A stretch of 64,000 bases of DNA, taken from the NCBI RefSeq assembly GCF_003751445.1, contig NZ_RJUU01000001.1, positions 3,849,001-3,913,000 of the forward strand. Reading direction: 5' to 3'. The notes below the pieces were generated by a model that searched no databases, had not been told where the DNA came from, and worked only from the letters and a program-made list of their open reading frames with translations. The DNA comes from Streptomyces sp. 840.1. GTDB lineage: Bacteria; Actinomycetota; Actinomycetes; Streptomycetales; Streptomycetaceae. Shown piece by piece: positions 1-7,978 of the stretch (within the stretch, counting starts at the first letter, position 1; each line of letters begins with the position of its first letter). The position numbers were made by a program, and so were the translations under genes.

Positions 1-41
1 ACAGACGCGGCGCCCGGGAGCCCGACGGGAGAACCGCCCGC

Positions 42-3000
42 ATGCTCGAGCCCACCGAACCCGGCACGACCGGGAACGCAGAAGACAGCAACACCCCCGG
101 GGACAAGCTGCCGCCGCGCCGCAGGCGCCGCGCGGCGTCCCGCCCGGCCGGCCCGCCCTCGGGCGGCGCGCAGGGCGCGGCGGACGCGCCGGCCATACCG
201 GCCGTTGACGCCGGAGAGTCGGACCCCACCACCGAGGCCGAGGCCGCCCCGCCCGTCCGGGCCCGCCGCCGCGCGGTCCGCAAGGCCACCGCCCCGGCGG
301 GTGCCCCGCAGGCCGCCGAGGCCGTGGAGCCCACCGCGGCCCCCGAGCCCGTCGCCGAGGAGCCGGCCGGGCAGGCCGAGCCGGTCGAGGCGCCGCGTGC
401 GCGTCGCCGTGCCTCGCGCAAGGCCACCGCCCCGGCGGGCGCTCCGCAGGCCGCCGAGGCCGTGGAGATCGTCGAGGAGCCCACCGCGGCCCCCGAGCCC
501 GTCGCCGAGGCGCCGGTCGAGGAGGCCGAGCCGGTCGAGGCGCCGCGTGCGCGTCGCCGTGCCTCCCGCAAGGCCACCGCCCCCGCGGGCGCTCCGCAGG
601 CCGCCGAGGCCGTGGAGATCATCGAGGCCGTCGAGGAGCCCGCCGCCCCGGCGAGCCCCGAGCCCGCCGCCGAGGCGCCGCGCGGCCGTGCCCGCCGCAG
701 GGCCTCCGCCCCCGCCGGTGCGCCGCAGGCCGCCCGCACCGAGACCGCAGAGCCCGTCGCCGCCGCCGAGCCCGTAGAGGCCGCCCCGGCTCCCGCCGAG
801 CAGGCCGAGCCGGCCGAGGCCCCGCGCGGCCGCCGTCGCGCGGTCCGCAAGGCCACCTCCCCCGCCGGCGCCCCGCAGGCCGCCGAGGAGCGCAACGAGG
901 CCCAGAGCGGCGAGAGCCTGCCCGAGGCAGCCGTCGAGGAGCTGGCAGCCGAGACCGCCGAGGTCGAGGAGGCCGCCCCGCGCGGCCGTCAGCGCCGCCG
1001 CGCCACCGCGGCCGCCGGCCGGCCCGAGTTCACCGGCAAGGTCGAGGAGCCCGCGCGCCGGAGCCGTGGCGCGGCGCGCCCCGCCGTCGCCGTGTTCCAG
1101 GCCCCGGTCTTCTCCGAGCCGATGTTCCAGACCCCGGAGACCGCCGCGGCGGCCGCCGCCGCAGGCACCGGTACGCAGGACGAGGAGCCCGAGGACGAGA
1201 TCGGGACGGCCGAGGAGCAGACCCCGGCCGCCGAGGCACCCGCCCCCGCCGAGGCCCCGCAGGGCGGTTCGCGCCGCCGTCGCCGCCGTCGCGGTGAGAC
1301 CGCCGAGGCCGAGCCCGCCGCCGCACCCGCGCCGGCCGCCGCCCCGGTGGAGGAGCAGGCCGAGGAGGACCACGACCCCTCGGGTGACAGCGAGAGCGAC
1401 GCCGAGCACGACGGCGAGGACACCGACGAGTACGGTGACCGGCCCTCGCGCCGCCGCCGTCGTGGGGGCCGTCGCCGCCGCCGTGGCGAGTCCGCCGAGG
1501 ACGAGAGCACGGAGCAGCACAGCGACGACACCGCCGACCACCGCTCCGACGACGAGCAGGAACGCGCCCACGAGTCCGAGGACGAGGGCGACGAGGACAA
1601 CGACGACGACAGCGACTCCGGCGCCGCCGGTTCGAGCAGCAGCCGCCGTCGCCGTCGCCGCCGCCGTCGCAGCGGTGACTCCTCGTCCGACGCCGAGAAC
1701 GGCACGGACGACCCGGAGCGCACGGTCGTCAAGGTCCGCGAGCCCCGCAAGAAGGAAGCCGAGCGCGAGCCCGGCACCGGCTTCGACGAGGTCCAGTCCA
1801 TCAAGGGCTCGACGCGTATGGAGGCCAAGAAGCAGCGCCGTCGCGAGGGCCGCGAGCAGGGCCGCCGCCGGGTCCCGATCATCACCGAGGCGGAGTTCCT
1901 GGCCCGCCGCGAGGCCGTCGAGCGCGTGATGGTCGTCCGCCAGAACGGCGAGCGCACCCAGATCGGCGTCCTCGAGGACAACGTGCTCGTCGAGCACTAC
2001 GTCAACAAGGAGCAGGCCACCAGCTACGTCGGCAACGTCTACCTGGGCAAGGTCCAGAACGTCCTGCCGTCCATGGAGGCCGCCTTCGTCGACATCGGCA
2101 AGGGCCGCAACGCCGTCCTGTACGCCGGGGAGGTCAACTTCGAGGCGCTCGGCATGGCCCACGGGCCGCGCCGCATCGAGACCGCGCTCAAGTCCGGCCA
2201 GTCCGTCCTCGTCCAGGTGACGAAGGACCCGATCGGCCACAAGGGCGCCCGCCTGACCAGCCAGGTCTCGCTGCCCGGCCGTTACCTGGTCTACGTGCCC
2301 GAGGGCTCGATGACCGGGATCAGCCGCAAGCTGCCCGACACCGAGCGCGCCCGGCTCAAGACCATCCTCAAGAAGATCGTCCCCGAGGACGCGGGCGTCA
2401 TCGTCCGCACCGCGGCGGAGGGCGCGAGCGAGGACGAGCTGCGCCGCGACGTCGAGCGGCTCCAGCAGCAGTGGGAGGACATCCAGAAGAAGTCGAAGAG
2501 CAGCGGCAGCTCCAACGCGCCGACGCTGCTCTACGGCGAGCCGGACATGACCGTCCGGGTCGTCCGCGACATCTTCAACGAGGACTTCTCCAAGGTCATC
2601 GTCAGCGGCAACGAGGCGTGGGACACCATCCACGGCTACGTCTCGCACGTGGCGCCCGACCTGACGGACCGGCTGTCGCGGTGGACCTCCGAGGTCGACA
2701 TCTTCGCGACGTACCGGATCGACGAGCAGCTCATGAAGGCGCTGGACCGCAAGGTCTACCTGCCGAGCGGCGGCTCGCTGGTGATCGACAAGACCGAGGC
2801 GATGGTCGTCGTCGACGTCAACACCGGCAAGTTCACCGGTCAGGGCGGCAACCTCGAGGAGACCGTCACCAAGAACAACCTGGAGGCGGCCGAGGAGATC
2901 GTGCGCCAGCTGCGGCTGCGCGACCTCGGTGGCATCGTCGTCGTCGACTTCATCGACATGGTGCTGGAGTCCAACCGGGACCTGGTGCTGCGGCGTCTCC

Positions 3001-4157
3001 TGGAGTGCCTGGGACGCGACCGTACGAAGCACCAGGTCGCCGAGGTCACCTCGCTCGGCCTGGTCCAGATGACCCGCAAGCGGGTCGGACAGGGTCTGCT
3101 GGAGTCCTTCTCGGAGACCTGTGTCCACTGCAACGGGCGCGGCGTGATCGTGCACATGGAGCAGCCCACCTCGGTGGGCGGTGGCGGTGGCAACGGCAAG
3201 CGGTCCAAGAAGCGCCGCGGCGGTTCCGGCCAGGACCACGAGCAGGACCACAGCCACGAGCACGATCACGACCACGAGCACGACGGCGACAACGAGGTCG
3301 AGACCGAGGCGGAGGTCGCGGCCGAGGTCGCCGCCCCGCTGGCGCTGCCCGAGCCGGAATTCGTCCCGGACGAGGAGCTGTACAGCAGCGCGGCCGAGGC
3401 CGAGGCTGCGGCAGGCCGAGGCCGTGGCCGTCGCCGGGCGACCCGTAAGGCGTCCGCCCCGGCCGGTGCCCCGAAGCAGGCGTCCGCGCCCGCTCCGGTG
3501 GCCGAGCCGGAGCCGGTCGTGGAGCCGGAGCCCGTCGTGGAGCCGGTTGCCGAGACCCCCGCCGCCGAGGCGCCCCAGGGCCGCACGCGCCGTCGTGCGA
3601 CCCGCAAGGCGACAGCCCCGGCCGGTTCGCCGGCCCAGGCCGAAGCGGTAGTGGCCGAGCCGGTAGTGGCCGAGCCCGCTCCGGCGGCGCCCGCCCCGGC
3701 CGCCGAGGCGCCGGTCTCCGACGCCGACCCGGTCGCCGCGGAGGACCCGGTGGCCGAGGCCCCGCACGTGGAGGTCCCGGCCGAGGAGCCGGCCGCACCG
3801 CCGCGTGCCCGGCGCCGCGCCACCCGCAAGGCCACCGCGCCCGCCGGCTCCCCGGCCGGTACGGACGAGGCCGCGACCGTCGTGGTGACCGCCTCCACCG
3901 AGGACGGGCAGGCGCCGGAGTCCGCAGCGGACGCCGACGCCGGGTCCGAGGCCGCGCCGGCCAAGAAGGCGGCCCGCAAGACCGCCAAGAAGGCCACGGC
4001 CAAGAAGGCGGCCACCAAGAAGGCGACCGCCACGAAGACCGCCGCCAAGAAGACCGCCGCGAAGAAGACGACGGCCAAGAAGGCGGCAGCGAAGAAGACG
4101 GTGGCGGCGGAGCAGCAGAGCCCCTCCTCCGTCACGGCTTCGGCGGACGAGGTCTGA
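42..4157 (+). CDS. rne: Ribonuclease E/G family endoribonuclease with long disordered arms
   Basis: This is the endoribonuclease that processes rRNA and tRNA precursors and decays mRNA. The conserved core covers about residues 630-1035. It starts with an S1-type RNA-binding segment, carries the metal-binding aspartates D925 (in DVNTG) and D969 (in DFIDM), and ends with the zinc-link cysteines C1027 and C1030. The arms are disordered. The first 600 residues hold several copies of a repeat around RRRAxRKATAPAGAPQAAEA plus acidic and Arg-rich tracts, and related copies return after the core. Residues about 1065-1082 are His/Asp-rich, and about 1308-1353 form a Lys/Ala tail like histone H1. At 1371 residues it is longer than E. 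coli RNase E. The ATG follows a GGGAG box. A strong terminator lies downstream. Confidence 0.97.
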   Translation: MLEPTEPGTTGNAEDSNTPGDKLPPRRRRRAASRPAGPPSGGAQGAADAPAIPAVDAGESDPTTEAEAAPPVRARRRAVRKATAPAGAPQAAEAVEPTAAPEPVAEEPAGQAEPVEAPRARRRASRKATAPAGAPQAAEAVEIVEEPTAAPEPVAEAPVEEAEPVEAPRARRRASRKATAPAGAPQAAEAVEIIEAVEEPAAPASPEPAAEAPRGRARRRASAPAGAPQAARTETAEPVAAAEPVEAAPAPAEQAEPAEAPRGRRRAVRKATSPAGAPQAAEERNEAQSGESLPEAAVEELAAETAEVEEAAPRGRQRRRATAAAGRPEFTGKVEEPARRSRGAARPAVAVFQAPVFSEPMFQTPETAAAAAAAGTGTQDEEPEDEIGTAEEQTPAAEAPAPAEAPQGGSRRRRRRRGETAEAEPAAAPAPAAAPVEEQAEEDHDPSGDSESDAEHDGEDTDEYGDRPSRRRRRGGRRRRRGESAEDESTEQHSDDTADHRSDDEQERAHESEDEGDEDNDDDSDSGAAGSSSSRRRRRRRRRSGDSSSDAENGTDDPERTVVKVREPRKKEAEREPGTGFDEVQSIKGSTRMEAKKQRRREGREQGRRRVPIITEAEFLARREAVERVMVVRQNGERTQIGVLEDNVLVEHYVNKEQATSYVGNVYLGKVQNVLPSMEAAFVDIGKGRNAVLYAGEVNFEALGMAHGPRRIETALKSGQSVLVQVTKDPIGHKGARLTSQVSLPGRYLVYVPEGSMTGISRKLPDTERARLKTILKKIVPEDAGVIVRTAAEGASEDELRRDVERLQQQWEDIQKKSKSSGSSNAPTLLYGEPDMTVRVVRDIFNEDFSKVIVSGNEAWDTIHGYVSHVAPDLTDRLSRWTSEVDIFATYRIDEQLMKALDRKVYLPSGGSLVIDKTEAMVVVDVNTGKFTGQGGNLEETVTKNNLEAAEEIVRQLRLRDLGGIVVVDFIDMVLESNRDLVLRRLLECLGRDRTKHQVAEVTSLGLVQMTRKRVGQGLLESFSETCVHCNGRGVIVHMEQPTSVGGGGGNGKRSKKRRGGSGQDHEQDHSHEHDHDHEHDGDNEVETEAEVAAEVAAPLALPEPEFVPDEELYSSAAEAEAAAGRGRGRRRATRKASAPAGAPKQASAPAPVAEPEPVVEPEPVVEPVAETPAAEAPQGRTRRRATRKATAPAGSPAQAEAVVAEPVVAEPAPAAPAPAAEAPVSDADPVAAEDPVAEAPHVEVPAEEPAAPPRARRRATRKATAPAGSPAGTDEAATVVVTASTEDGQAPESAADADAGSEAAPAKKAARKTAKKATAKKAATKKATATKTAAKKTAAKKTTAKKAAAKKTVAAEQQSPSSVTASADEV

Positions 4158-4183
4158 GCGACCCCGCACCGTGCGCCCGTACA

Positions 4184-4221
4184 CAGCCGGACCGGTTCCG
4201 TCACAGGAACCGGCCCGGCTG
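4184..4221 (+). terminator. Terminator after rne
   Basis: CAGCCGG-A-CCGGTTCC pairs with GGAACCGG-C-CCGGCTG around a 6-base loop. There is no U run, as is usual in Streptomyces. It separates rne from galU. Confidence 0.75.
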
Positions 4222-4278
4222 CGTACTGCCGCCCCCGCCGCACCGAAACCTTCCCCGCGGACACGGGAGTCTGAGCAC

Positions 4279-5169
4279 ATGCGCAAGATCCAGAAGGCCG
4301 TCATACCGGCCGCCGGGCTCGGTACCCGGTTCCTGCCGGCGACCAAGGCGACTCCCAAGGAGATGCTGCCGGTGGTCGACAAGCCCGCGATCCAGTACGT
4401 CGTGGAGGAGGCCGCCGCCGCGGGACTGAGCGACGTCCTGATGATCACCGGGCGCAACAAGCGTGCCCTGGAGGACCACTTCGACCGGAATTACGAGCTG
4501 GAGTCGGCGCTCACCCGTAAGGGCGACGCCGAACGGCTGCGCAGGGTCCAGGAGTCGAGCGACCTGGCGACCATGCACTACGTCCGCCAGGGTGACCCGC
4601 GCGGCCTGGGCCACGCCGTCCTGTGCGCGGAGCCCCATGTGGGCGACGAGCCGTTCGCCGTGCTTCTGGGCGACGACCTGATCGACCCGCGCGACCCGCT
4701 GCTGGCCCGCATGGTGGAGATCCAGGAGCGCGAGGGCGGCAGCGTCGTCGCGCTGATGGAGGTGGCCCCCGAGCAGATCCACATGTACGGCTGCGCCGCG
4801 GTGGAGCCCACGTCCCTGGGCGACGTCGTCCGGGTCACCGGGCTGGTCGAGAAGCCGGAGCCGGGCGATGCGCCCAGCAACCTCGCCGTCATCGGACGCT
4901 ACGTACTGGACCCCGCGGTCTTCGGCGTGCTGCGTGAGACGGAGCCGGGCCGGGGCGGCGAGATCCAGCTGACGGACGCGCTCCAGGAACTGGCCGCCGA
5001 CGAGAAGCTCGGCGGCCCGGTCCACGGCGTCGTCTTCCGGGGCCGCCGCTACGACACCGGTGACCGGGGCGACTATCTGCGCGCCATCGTCAGACTCGCC
5101 TGTGAGCGAGAGGACCTGGGCCCCGACTTCCGCGACTGGCTGCGCGGTTACGTGGCGGCCGAGCTCTGA
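4279..5169 (+). CDS. galU: UTP-glucose-1-phosphate uridylyltransferase
   Basis: The enzyme makes UDP-glucose from UTP and glucose-1-phosphate in the cytoplasm, for wall glycans, trehalose and, with GalE, UDP-galactose. The 296-residue protein opens with the nucleotide-binding motif AAGLGTRFLPATKATPKEML and the VVDKPAIQYVVEEA segment typical of bacterial GalU. LGDDLID lies at about residue 135 and VEKPEP around residue 195. I chose the ATG at 4279 because the family motif starts seven residues later; the in-frame upstream ATG at 4171 would run through the rne terminator. It is the first gene of a three-gene insert between rne and rplU, with an 79-base gap to the next gene. Confidence 0.93.
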   Translation: MRKIQKAVIPAAGLGTRFLPATKATPKEMLPVVDKPAIQYVVEEAAAAGLSDVLMITGRNKRALEDHFDRNYELESALTRKGDAERLRRVQESSDLATMHYVRQGDPRGLGHAVLCAEPHVGDEPFAVLLGDDLIDPRDPLLARMVEIQEREGGSVVALMEVAPEQIHMYGCAAVEPTSLGDVVRVTGLVEKPEPGDAPSNLAVIGRYVLDPAVFGVLRETEPGRGGEIQLTDALQELAADEKLGGPVHGVVFRGRRYDTGDRGDYLRAIVRLACEREDLGPDFRDWLRGYVAAEL

Positions 5170-5248
5170 GAGGCTGTCGGGGCCCATCCCGTACGGCACC
5201 CGGACCCACCACCCGGGACACACGCACCAAGGACCAAGGAGAACCCTC

Positions 5249-6001
5249 ATGATCGGCATGATTCTGGCGGCCGGCGCAGGCCGTCGTCTGCGCCCCTACA
5301 CCGACACGCTGCCCAAGGCCCTGGTGCCGGTCGGCCCCGAGGGGAACGAGGAGAGCCTCACCGTCGTCGACCTGACGCTGGGCAACTTCGCCGAGGTCGG
5401 CCTGACCGAGGTCGCGATCATCGTGGGCTACCGCAAGGAGGCCCTGTACGAGCGCAAGGCCGCCCTGGAGGCCAAGTACGGGGTCACCCTCACCCTGATC
5501 GACAACGACAAGGCCGAGGAGTGGAACAACGCCTACTCCCTCTGGTGCGGCCGTGACGCCCTCAAGGACGGCGTGATCCTCGCCAACGGCGACACCGTGC
5601 ACCCCGTCTCCGTCGAGAAGACGCTGCTGGCCGCCCGGGGCGACGGCAAGAAGATCATCCTCGCCCTCGACACGGTGAAGAAGCTCGCCGACGAGGAGAT
5701 GAAGGTCGTCGTCGAGGACGGCAAGGGTGTCCGGCGGATCACCAAGCTGATGGACCCGGCCGAGGCCACCGGCGAGTACATCGGTGTCACGCTCATCGAG
5801 GGCGAGGCGGCCGAGGAACTGGCCGACGCGCTGAAGACCACGTTCGAGCGCGACCCGGACCTCTACTACGAGGACGGCTACCAGGAGCTCGTCAACCGAG
5901 GCTTCAAGGTCGACGTGGAGCCGATCGGCGACATCAAGTGGGTGGAGATCGACAACCACGAGGACCTGGCCAAGGGCAGGACCATCGCGTGCCAGTACTG
6001 A
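5249..6001 (+). CDS. LicC-like sugar/alcohol-phosphate nucleotidyltransferase
   Basis: A 250-residue single-domain nucleotidyltransferase. It begins MIGMILAAGAGRRLRPYTD with LPKALVPV, the NTP-binding loop and Lys of the family. NGDTVHP is the metal-binding Asp region and WVEIDNHEDLA is the C-terminal metal/substrate motif seen in phosphocholine and related cytidylyltransferases (LicC type). It therefore probably attaches CMP or UMP to a phosphorylated small alcohol or sugar. The stop overlaps the start of the next gene, a glycerol-1-phosphate dehydrogenase-like enzyme, so the two should be translationally coupled and may act in series. I infer a CDP-polyol product, possibly CDP-glycerol of unusual stereochemistry; the substrate cannot be read from sequence. 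AAGGAG precedes the start by 8 bases. Confidence 0.82.
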   Translation: MIGMILAAGAGRRLRPYTDTLPKALVPVGPEGNEESLTVVDLTLGNFAEVGLTEVAIIVGYRKEALYERKAALEAKYGVTLTLIDNDKAEEWNNAYSLWCGRDALKDGVILANGDTVHPVSVEKTLLAARGDGKKIILALDTVKKLADEEMKVVVEDGKGVRRITKLMDPAEATGEYIGVTLIEGEAAEELADALKTTFERDPDLYYEDGYQELVNRGFKVDVEPIGDIKWVEIDNHEDLAKGRTIACQY

Positions 6002-7050
6002 CCCGGCTGATCCCCGCACCGGTCGTCGTCGACATCCGGGCCGGAGCTCTCGCGGATCTGGCGGGTGTCCTCGCCGATCAGCGGATCTCCGGCTCGGGGA
6101 AGCTGGCGGTCGCGATAAGCGGGGGCTCCGGCCGGGCGCTGCGGGAGCGGCTCTCGGACAGCCTGCCCGGCGCCTCCTGGTTCGAGGTCGGCGGCGGCAC
6201 GCTGAACGACGCCGTCAAGCTGGCCGAGGACATGAAGTCCGGGCGGTACGACGCCGTGGTCGGCCTCGGCGGCGGCAAGATCATCGACTGCGCCAAGTTC
6301 GCCGCGGCGCGCATCGGGCTGCCGCTGGTCGCCGTGGCGACGAACCTGTCGCACGACGGTCTGTGCTCACCGGTGGCCACGCTGGACAACGACGCGGGCC
6401 GGGGCTCGTACGGTGTCCCGAACCCGATCGCCGTCGTCATCGACCTCGACATCATCCGTGAGGCCCCGGTCCGCTTCGTGCGGTCCGGGATCGGGGACGC
6501 GCTCTCGAACATCTCCGCCGTGGCGGACTGGGAGCTCGCGCACCAGGTCAACGGCGAGGACATCGACGGGCTGGCCGCGGCGATGGCCCGGCAGGCCGGT
6601 GAGGCCGTGCTGCGTCACCCCGGTTCGCTGGACGAGGACCGGTTCCTCCAGGTGCTGGCGGAGGGGCTGGTGCTCACCGGGATCTCGATGTCGGTCGCGG
6701 GCGACAGCCGGCCCGCCTCCGGCGCCTGCCACGAGATCAACCACGCCTTCGACCTGCTCTTTCCCCGGCGGGCGGCCAGCCACGGGGAGCAGTGCGGTCT
6801 GGGCGCGGCCTTCGCGATGCATCTGCGCGGCGCTCACCAGGAGTCCGCGCGGATGGCCGCGACACTGCGGCGCCACGGCCTGCCGGTCACCGCGCAGGAG
6901 ATCGGTTTCAGCGTGGACGAGTTCGTCTCGGTGGTCGAGTTCGCACCCCGGACCAGGCCGGGCCGGTACACCATCCTGGAACACCTGAACCTGTCCCCGG
7001 ACGGGGTCAGGGACGCCTACGCCGACTACGTCAGGGCGGCCGGGTCCTGA
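5989..7050 (+). CDS. sn-glycerol-1-phosphate dehydrogenase-like enzyme
   Basis: A 353-residue member of the iron/zinc alcohol dehydrogenase superfamily, closest by motif to glycerol-1-phosphate dehydrogenase (EgsA/AraM), which reduces dihydroxyacetone phosphate to sn-glycerol-1-phosphate with NAD(P)H. Visible signatures are GLGGGKIIDCAKFAA (cofactor loop), ATNLSHDGLCSP (close to the archaeal SHDG-SP motif), and candidate metal ligands D in SGIGDALSN, H in GACHEINHAFD and H in ASHGEQ. I chose the GTG at 5989, which overlaps the previous gene by 13 bases; an upstream ATG at 5938 would add a segment unlike the family. The glycerol-1-phosphate product is inference; other members of this group act on other polyol phosphates or make cyclitols. 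Confidence 0.8.
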   Translation: MPVLTRLIPAPVVVDIRAGALADLAGVLADQRISGSGKLAVAISGGSGRALRERLSDSLPGASWFEVGGGTLNDAVKLAEDMKSGRYDAVVGLGGGKIIDCAKFAAARIGLPLVAVATNLSHDGLCSPVATLDNDAGRGSYGVPNPIAVVIDLDIIREAPVRFVRSGIGDALSNISAVADWELAHQVNGEDIDGLAAAMARQAGEAVLRHPGSLDEDRFLQVLAEGLVLTGISMSVAGDSRPASGACHEINHAFDLLFPRRAASHGEQCGLGAAFAMHLRGAHQESARMAATLRRHGLPVTAQEIGFSVDEFVSVVEFAPRTRPGRYTILEHLNLSPDGVRDAYADYVRAAGS

Positions 7051-7051
7051 A

Positions 7052-7088
7052 ACGGGGCCCGGTTTGACCGGGGTGTCCCGGGCCCCGT
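7052..7088 (+). terminator. Terminator after the dehydrogenase gene
   Basis: ACGGGGCCCGG at 7052-7062 pairs perfectly with CCGGGCCCCGT at 7078-7088, two bases past the stop codon. It insulates the envelope genes from rplU. Confidence 0.75.
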
Positions 7089-7133
7089 AATCTTGACCCT
7101 CGGCGTTTGTTTCGCCACACCTCTGAGCACTGA

Positions 7134-7205
7134 CCTCCCGCTCGTTCGGGAGAGGCCGCTCGTCCAATCCGGATCATCACGGGTCCCCGGACCCGTGTGA
7201 GCGGC
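7134..7205 (+). promoter_or_regulatory. Structured 5' leader of rplU-rpmA (candidate autoregulatory element)
   Basis: The untranslated region before rplU folds into a first hairpin (CCTCCCG at 7134-7140 with the following CGGGAG). A second element has an outer stem GCCGCTC (7155-7161) with GAGCGGC (7199-7205), enclosing an 8-bp hairpin CACGGGTC/GACCCGTG (7178-7197). Ribosomal-protein operons often bind one of their own products in such leaders. The pairing is seen; the function is inferred. No class is assigned. Confidence 0.5.
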
Positions 7206-7246
7206 TGGCTTCAGGGGTTTCGTCTTCGAGTGAGAGTGAGATCCGC

Positions 7247-7567
7247 GTGTACGCCATCGTGCGCAGCGGTGGTCGCCAGCACAAGGTTGCTGTCGGCGAC
7301 ATCGTTGAGGTTGACAAGATTCCCACCGCCAGTGTTGGCGACACGGTAGAGCTCTCTACCCTGCTCGTTGTCGACGGCGACGCCGTGACCAGCGACCCGT
7401 GGGTGCTTGACGGCATCAAGGTCCAGGCCGAGATCGTGGACCACCACAAGGGCGCGAAGATCGACATCCTTCGCTACAAGAACAAGACCGGCTACCGCCG
7501 TCGCCAGGGTCACCGCCAGCAGTACACGGCGATCAAGGTCACCGGTATCCCCGCGGCTGCGAAGTAA
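7247..7567 (+). CDS. rplU: 50S ribosomal protein L21
   Basis: This is L21, a 23S rRNA-binding protein of the large subunit, 106 residues. It starts [18 protein letters not shown] and has the conserved [14 protein letters not shown]-terminal region. The start is GTG. The codon choice here (GTT, GAG, CTT) is a little less GC-skewed than in neighbouring genes, as is usual for very highly expressed genes. rpmA follows after 14 bases, and the pair is the standard bacterial arrangement, with obg next. Confidence 0.98.
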   Translation: MYAIVRSGGRQHKVAVGDIVEVDKIPTASVGDTVELSTLLVVDGDAVTSDPWVLDGIKVQAEIVDHHKGAKIDILRYKNKTGYRRRQGHRQQYTAIKVTGIPAAAK

Positions 7568-7581
7568 GGGACTGAGGAGAC

Positions 7582-7839
7582 ATGGCACATAAGAAGGGCG
7601 CATCGTCCACCCGTAACGGGCGCGACTCCAATGCCCAGCGGCTCGGCGTGAAGCGCTTCGGCGGTCAGGCCGTCAACGCCGGTGAGATCCTGGTCCGCCA
7701 GCGCGGCACCCACTTCCACCCGGGCACGGGCGTCGGCCGTGGCGGCGACGACACGCTGTTCGCCCTCGCCGCCGGTGCGGTCGAGTTCGGCACGCACCGT
7801 GGCCGCAAGGTCGTGAACATCGTTCCGATCGCCGGCTGA
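7582..7839 (+). CDS. rpmA: 50S ribosomal protein L27
   Basis: L27 lies at the peptidyl transferase centre of the large subunit. The 85-residue product starts [28 protein letters not shown], the standard N-terminus that reaches toward the P-site tRNA, so no cleaved leader like that of Firmicutes L27 is present. A GAGGAG box precedes the ATG by 6 bases. It is cotranscribed with rplU. A hairpin between rpmA and obgE should reduce read-through. Confidence 0.98.
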   Translation: MAHKKGASSTRNGRDSNAQRLGVKRFGGQAVNAGEILVRQRGTHFHPGTGVGRGGDDTLFALAAGAVEFGTHRGRKVVNIVPIAG

Positions 7840-7870
7840 TTCCCGGCGCTCGTAGAACGGTTTGACGTGG

Positions 7871-7910
7871 AGGCGGACCTCACTTCCTGTTACGGGAAGT
7901 GGGTCCGCCT
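7871..7910 (+). terminator. Terminator or attenuator between rpmA and obgE
   Basis: AGGCGGACC at 7871-7879 pairs with GGTCCGCCT at 7902-7910, and CACTTCC pairs with GGAAGTG inside it, around TGTTACG. TTTCG follows. It is likely a partial terminator that lowers obgE expression relative to the two ribosomal proteins. Confidence 0.75.
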
Positions 7911-7978
7911 TTCGCGTGTTGCTCCTACAGGGGCACGAGCGAGACTTTTCTGCACGTATGTAACTGGAGGTTCCAACC

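Noticed and set aside
989..1981. Minus-strand Ser/Arg-rich frame opposite rne
   Set aside because: High-GC codon bias makes long antisense frames. The product is low in complexity and has no ribosome binding site.
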